Shown one piece after another: positions 11,956 to 15,619 of a stretch of 15,619 nt of DNA. The stretch is from Candidatus Staskawiczbacteria bacterium RIFCSPHIGHO2_02_FULL_34_10. GTDB taxonomy: Bacteria; Patescibacteriota; Minisyncoccia; Minisyncoccales; Staskawiczbacteraceae. Every line of letters starts with the position of its first letter. Positions within the stretch are counted from its first letter, which is position 1. The position numbers and the translations under genes are program-made. The notes beneath the pieces are model-generated. The model searched no databases. It saw only the letters and a program-made list of their open reading frames with translations, and had not been told where the DNA came from. The stretch is from contig MHOR01000007.1 of assembly GCA_001821915.1 (NCBI GenBank), forward strand, positions 18,240-33,858, written 5' to 3'.

Positions 11956-13083
11956 ATGAAAATAGAAATATTAAAAGAAAATCTAAAATCTGGACTTGGA
12001 ATTATAGAAAAAATTATTGGTAAGAATTTATCACTACCTATTTTAGATAATGTTTTAATAGATACAGAAGATAGTTTTTTAGTTTTAACTTCCACTGATT
12101 TAGAAACTGCTATTAAATTATGGATTTTAACTAAAATTATAAAAAAAGGCACAGTTGTTGTACCAGCAAAATTTCTTTCTAGTTTTATTTCTTCTTTACC
12201 AAACGAAAAAATTATAATGGAATCTAAAGAGCAAAAATTATATGTGGAATGTAGTAATATAAAAACACAAATTCAAGGATATAATACTGAGGACTTTCCA
12301 ATTATACCTAAATTTAATAACACTGAATTTATAGAAATAGATAATAAAAAGTTTTGCCAAGGATTATCTCAAATAATTGATATTGTTTCTATATCGCAAA
12401 ATAGGCCAGAAATTTCTGGTATTTATTTTTCTTTCTCAAAAAATAATATTAAAATTGTTGCCACTGACAGTTTTAGATTAGCAGAAAAAAATATCCAACT
12501 AGAAAAAAGTGTTAAAAAAGATTTTTCATTTATTTTACCCCAAAAACCAGCAAGAGAAATAATAAATATTTTGAATAGTAAAGAAGGGATTATTAGAATG
12601 TATTTTTCTAATAATCAAATATTATTTGAGTTTCCAATGAAAGAGATAGATCACCCTCAACTACAAATTACCTCTCGACTTATTGAGGGTGAATATCCTA
12701 ATTATCAAGATATTATTCCAAATAAATTTAAAACACTTATTACAATAAAAAGAGATGAATTTTTAAATCACATAAAAACAGCATCATTATTTTCTGGTAA
12801 AGTTAATGAGGTTAAACTTTTAATTAATGTAGATAAAAAAGAAGTGGAAGTTTTTGCTAAAAGTCCTGAGATAGGAGAAAATAAATCAAATTTTTCTGTA
12901 AAAATAGAAGGGGATCCAATAGAAGTTTCTTTTAATTATAAATATTTAATAGATGGACTTTTAAATATTAAAAGTTCTGAAATAATTTTTAAAATAAGTG
13001 AAAAAGAAGGTCCTTGTATTTTAGAGCCAGTTGGAGATAGTAGTTATATTTATGTAGTTATGCCTATTAAATCAATAAACTAA
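11956..13083 (+). CDS. dnaN: DNA polymerase III beta subunit (sliding clamp)
   Basis: The product is 375 residues, normal length for the three-domain clamp. It begins MKIEILKENLKSGLGIIEKI and contains LPILDNVLI (27-35), STDLETAI, the ATDSFRLAEK segment in the middle domain, EGEYPNYQDIIP, and ends ILEPVGDSSYIYVVMPIK, the variant of the usual 'YVxMPxR/K' end. It rings DNA and tethers the polymerase. It follows dnaA in the usual order; TATAAT at 11946-11951 lies a few bases before the ATG, too close for certain promoter assignment in such AT-rich DNA. No Shine-Dalgarno. Confidence 0.97.
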   Translation: MKIEILKENLKSGLGIIEKIIGKNLSLPILDNVLIDTEDSFLVLTSTDLETAIKLWILTKIIKKGTVVVPAKFLSSFISSLPNEKIIMESKEQKLYVECSNIKTQIQGYNTEDFPIIPKFNNTEFIEIDNKKFCQGLSQIIDIVSISQNRPEISGIYFSFSKNNIKIVATDSFRLAEKNIQLEKSVKKDFSFILPQKPAREIINILNSKEGIIRMYFSNNQILFEFPMKEIDHPQLQITSRLIEGEYPNYQDIIPNKFKTLITIKRDEFLNHIKTASLFSGKVNEVKLLINVDKKEVEVFAKSPEIGENKSNFSVKIEGDPIEVSFNYKYLIDGLLNIKSSEIIFKISEKEGPCILEPVGDSSYIYVVMPIKSIN

Positions 13084-13100
13084 AAATTAAAGGTTAAAAT

Positions 13101-13131
13101 AAAAAACTCGCCTATAGGCGAGTTTTTTATT
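13101..13131. terminator. Bidirectional intrinsic terminator, dnaN / pbp
   Basis: ACTCGCC (13106-13112) and GGCGAGT (13117-13123) form a GC stem, flanked by six As on the left and six Ts on the right. It serves both the rightward dnaN transcript and the convergent penicillin-binding protein transcript, whose stop is at 13132-13134. Confidence 0.9.
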
Positions 13132-15258
13132 TTAGTTATTTAAATTGAGCCACTTTTTAATACCTTCTTCCCATTGAATATACATAGGATCTGAATTTGG
13201 ATTTTGGATTGGCTGACCTAATGGATTATTTTTATCTATATAATGTAAAATACTATGTGGCTCTTCTCCTTCTGGAAATTTTCCAAGTAAGATAGGATTT
13301 ATATTTTGGATAGGATCTGGTTTTATAAAATTTTCTATTTCGTGGGAGTTTAATGATTTTTCTATAACTTTTCTCCATATAGGGGCTGCTAAACCAATGC
13401 CCGTTTTCTTATTTGTTGAAGAATTATCATTATTACCAACCCAAACTCCAACAACTACAAATGGACTATATCCTATTGTCCATGCGTCATTATAATATTG
13501 AGTTGTACCTGTTTTAGCAGCAACTTGGTATTTATCAAAATATAAAGCATTGTTTTGGCCAAACATTGGAGTTCTTGCATTATTATCTGACAATATATCA
13601 TTAATTTTTCTTGCTGTTTGAGTATCTAAAACTTTTGTGGATTGTTTTGTATTTTGTTCTATTATATTTCCATTATTATCTTCTATTTTTAAAATACTCA
13701 CAGGTGGAGTTTTTAACCCCTCTGTTGCAAAAATACCATATGCAGATGTAATTTCTAGTAATGTTACCTCTCCACCCCCTAAAACCAAAGATAATCCATA
13801 TTTATCTGGTTCATTTAACGTTGTAATACCAAACGAACGCGCAGTTTCTAAACTATCTTTTAATCCACTTAAATATAAAAGCTCTACGGAAGGGATATTA
13901 AGAGATTGAGCTAAAGATGATCTTAAGGAAATCATCCCTCTATTTTTACCGTCATAATCTTGTGGATGATAACAATCTAATCCATATTTATCTTTTTCTT
14001 GAGTACTATCGGGATTACAATTTAAATTAAATTCTGTCTTAACGTCCCATAAAATAGTGTCTGGCGTATATCCTTTTTTAAGCGCAGTGGCGTATACAAA
14101 TGGCTTAAAAGAAGATCCTGGTTGACGAAGACCGAGCGTTGCTACATCAAATTTTGGATCAAATAAACAACTACCGCTTGCTTTTTCATCACACCCTTTT
14201 GGATAAGAATCTTCAAAATAATCTTTTGACCCTATTAAGGACAAAATTTCTCCTGTTTTAGGATCAATAACAACTATAGCTGTATTATTAGCATCAAATT
14301 TCACATTTGTTTTATCTGCCTCTTTTACCACTTCTTCGGTATAGTTTTGTAGTTCCCAGTCTAGTGTTGTATAAACTTTTAACCCCTTTTGCTGTAGAAA
14401 ATCTTGGCCATATTTATTCTCTAAATATTGCTTTATATACATTACAAAATGAGGGGCTTTAATTGGCGTTAAGGAATCAGAGAAGTTTAAGCTTTCTTCT
14501 TTGGCTTGTGATAATTGTTCACTATTAATATAGCCAAGATCTTTCATTCTTTCTAAAATAGTATCTTTTCTTTTTAAAAGCAAGTTTTTATGTGAACCGT
14601 ATGGCGAATAGTAGCTAGGAGCAGGTATTAGCGCGGTTAGGACAGCACTTTGCGCTAAGGATAAATTAGACGCAGATTTATTAAAGTATGTTTGGCTTGC
14701 TGCTTCAATACCATAGGAGTTTTCACCAAAAGGTATTTCATTTAAATACCAATTAAAAATTTGGTCTTTAGAATATCTTCTTTCTAGTTCTATACTTAAA
14801 ACTACTTCCCTCACCTTTCTTGATAGTGTTTTTTGTTTAGTTAAATAAACTGATCTTATTAATTGCTGTGTTATTGTTGACGCGCCAGTGCTGGCTTTTT
14901 GAAGCTTTAAATCAATTAATACAGACCTTATAATTGCTAAAAAATCAATTCCGCCATGCTGATAAAATCTATAGTCTTCAGAAGCTAAAACAGCATGTTT
15001 TAAATTATCTGAGATTTTATCAAATGAAATAATTTCTCTTTTTTCTTCTCCATAAATATCATACAAAAGAAATTTGCCCGTCCTATCATATATTTTAGTG
15101 GACTGTATAAATGGGCTTTCAGTAAACTTTTCTGGTCTAGGTAGGTCATAAGTATAGTAGAAAAATAAAAACAAAACAAAAAGCGCCAAGGCTAAAAGTA
15201 AAAAAGCCAGCCATTTTCCGATTAATAATAAAATTCTTATGTTCTTATTTTTTACCAT
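13132..15258 (-). CDS. Class A penicillin-binding protein (PBP1A-like)
   Basis: The product is 708 residues. A membrane anchor (about 9-35) precedes a GT51 glycosyltransferase with ASEDYRFYQHGG (catalytic E94), TGASTITQQL (124-133), RKVREVVLSIELER (147-160) and KDQIFNWYLNEIPFG (164-178). The transpeptidase follows with SxxK at S382-K385 (PGSSFKPF), SxN at 452-454 (SLN) and KTGT at 582-585. It polymerises and crosslinks peptidoglycan outside the membrane, so the cell has a wall. The tail after about 640 is short and Pro/Asn-rich with no extra domain. The ATG at 15258 directly follows an in-frame TAG, which fixes the start; no Shine-Dalgarno. The gene is transcribed toward dnaN. Confidence 0.96.
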   Translation of the reverse strand: MVKNKNIRILLLIGKWLAFLLLALALFVLFLFFYYTYDLPRPEKFTESPFIQSTKIYDRTGKFLLYDIYGEEKREIISFDKISDNLKHAVLASEDYRFYQHGGIDFLAIIRSVLIDLKLQKASTGASTITQQLIRSVYLTKQKTLSRKVREVVLSIELERRYSKDQIFNWYLNEIPFGENSYGIEAASQTYFNKSASNLSLAQSAVLTALIPAPSYYSPYGSHKNLLLKRKDTILERMKDLGYINSEQLSQAKEESLNFSDSLTPIKAPHFVMYIKQYLENKYGQDFLQQKGLKVYTTLDWELQNYTEEVVKEADKTNVKFDANNTAIVVIDPKTGEILSLIGSKDYFEDSYPKGCDEKASGSCLFDPKFDVATLGLRQPGSSFKPFVYATALKKGYTPDTILWDVKTEFNLNCNPDSTQEKDKYGLDCYHPQDYDGKNRGMISLRSSLAQSLNIPSVELLYLSGLKDSLETARSFGITTLNEPDKYGLSLVLGGGEVTLLEITSAYGIFATEGLKTPPVSILKIEDNNGNIIEQNTKQSTKVLDTQTARKINDILSDNNARTPMFGQNNALYFDKYQVAAKTGTTQYYNDAWTIGYSPFVVVGVWVGNNDNSSTNKKTGIGLAAPIWRKVIEKSLNSHEIENFIKPDPIQNINPILLGKFPEGEEPHSILHYIDKNNPLGQPIQNPNSDPMYIQWEEGIKKWLNLNN

Positions 15259-15335
15259 CTAATTATGTTATTAATTTATTCTCCCACTAACATTAGTGAT
15301 TTTAATCTTTTTAAACCTTATTTTATTGTTATATT

Positions 15336-15361
15336 AGTATCATAGACTAGTCTATGATACT
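15336..15361. repeat. Perfect 26-bp palindrome in the pbp leader
   Basis: AGTATCATAGACT (15336-15348) and AGTCTATGATACT (15349-15361) are exact reverse complements. It lies 78 bases upstream of the pbp start, between the candidate promoter (15414-15443) and the gene, so it would be in the mRNA leader as a hairpin or act as an operator. No T run follows on either strand. Confidence 0.6.
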
Positions 15362-15413
15362 GCTTTCGTTGTTGTTTGCACCCCTGCCGACGGAGCGACG
15401 AGGAAATTATTCT

Positions 15414-15443
15414 ATTATAGTCTAAAACAACAATTTTACACAA
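15414..15443 (-). promoter_or_regulatory. Candidate promoter of the pbp gene
   Basis: On the minus strand TTGTGT (15443-15438), 18 bases, then TATAAT (15419-15414). Transcription from about 15407 would give a leader near 150 bases containing a GC-rich patch (15381-15403), the 26-bp palindrome and a smaller inverted repeat CACTAA/TTAGTG (15285-15298). Confidence 0.5.
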
Positions 15444-15470
15444 TTTTCTAATAAAAGCAACTCTTTTAGT

Positions 15471-15510
15471 AAAAAACAAAAACCCTATTAAAATAGGGTT
15501 TTTGTTTTTT
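15471..15510. terminator. Intrinsic terminator of the last, leftward gene
   Basis: ACAAAAACCCTATT (15476-15489) pairs with AATAGGGTTTTTGT (15492-15505), flanked by A-rich and T-rich runs on either side. It lies 9 bases beyond the stop of the leftward gene (15520) and would end its transcript before the pbp promoter. Confidence 0.75.
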
Positions 15511-15519
15511 TTGTCTAAT

Positions 15520-15619
15520 TTATTCTTCTTCGTCGGGCAATATTTCTTCCTCCTCATCATCTTTTTCTTCTTTCTCATCATCTTTCGCTTCATCTTCACT
15601 TTCTTCATTGTCATCTATA
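15520..15619 (-). CDS. Acidic C-terminal tail of a protein running off the window (partial)
   Basis: On the minus strand the frame from 15618 to TAA (15522-15520) gives 32 residues, of which most are Asp, Glu or Lys (for example ESEDEAKDDEKEEKDDEEEE, then ILPDEEE). The hairpin terminator just beyond the stop supports this frame rather than the basic frame that overlaps it. The body of the protein is outside the window. Acidic tails of this type occur in several nucleic-acid-binding and ribosome-associated proteins; I cannot identify it. Confidence 0.6.
   Translation of the reverse strand, partial: IDDNEESEDEAKDDEKEEKDDEEEEILPDEEE

Noticed and set aside
15318..15614. A 98-codon leftward open frame rich in Lys, Met and Arg
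   Set aside because: It overlaps the acidic frame ending at 15520, which is backed by a terminator just beyond its stop; the basic frame runs through that terminator and the 26-bp palindrome, and its Lys/Met/Arg run is just the GAT/GAA/GAG repeats read in another frame.

Overview
The window looks like a piece of a Patescibacteria (Candidate Phyla Radiation, CPR) chromosome. Reasons: very low GC outside one gene; a compact type IV secretion-like (T4SS) module of the kind common in that group (PrgI, a TraC-like protein, a VirB4/DUF87 ATPase and a pilin-like protein); repeated four-helix-bundle '23S rRNA intervening sequence' proteins (IVPs); and an almost complete lack of Shine-Dalgarno sequences. 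TGA acts as a stop (genes ending at 814, 2733 and 4798), so the UGA-to-Gly recoded lineages are unlikely. The phylum is inferred from gene content and memory, not from a search.

Left part (1-8192). The end of an unknown gene is followed by a 229-residue helical protein whose tail carries two 48-bp in-frame palindromic elements. A bidirectional terminator separates these from a leftward SPFH/band-7 membrane protein gene, which differs from everything around it in base composition and in having a clear Shine-Dalgarno. Divergent from it runs a rightward T4SS operon: IVP1 - prgI - broken IVP2 - traC-like - IVP3 - virB4-like - pilin with a large ectodomain. The three IVP genes all point the operon's way and alternate with the secretion genes. 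Each is bracketed by its own AT-rich inverted repeats.

Right part (8198-15619). This is the classical origin cluster: jag/khpB, yidC, rnpA and rpmH leftward, then dnaA and dnaN rightward. A perfect DnaA box precedes dnaA, and an AT-rich dnaA-dnaN spacer holds near-match boxes. Between rnpA and rpmH, normally adjacent, lies a 132-bp AT-rich inverted repeat that shares an exact 18-mer and an exact 14-mer with the left arm of the IVP1 cassette but holds no gene. A hairpin terminator ends dnaN and the convergent class A penicillin-binding protein gene. The last 100 bases carry the acidic C-terminal tail of another leftward gene.

The most interesting unit is the set of IVP cassettes. They recall the intervening sequences of bacterial 23S rRNA genes, which have complementary ends, are cut by RNase III, and in Leptospira encode this same protein family. 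Here they interrupt a protein-coding operon, and one apparently empty copy lies between two housekeeping genes. I suggest these are mobile cassettes that may be cut at the RNA level; this is inference.
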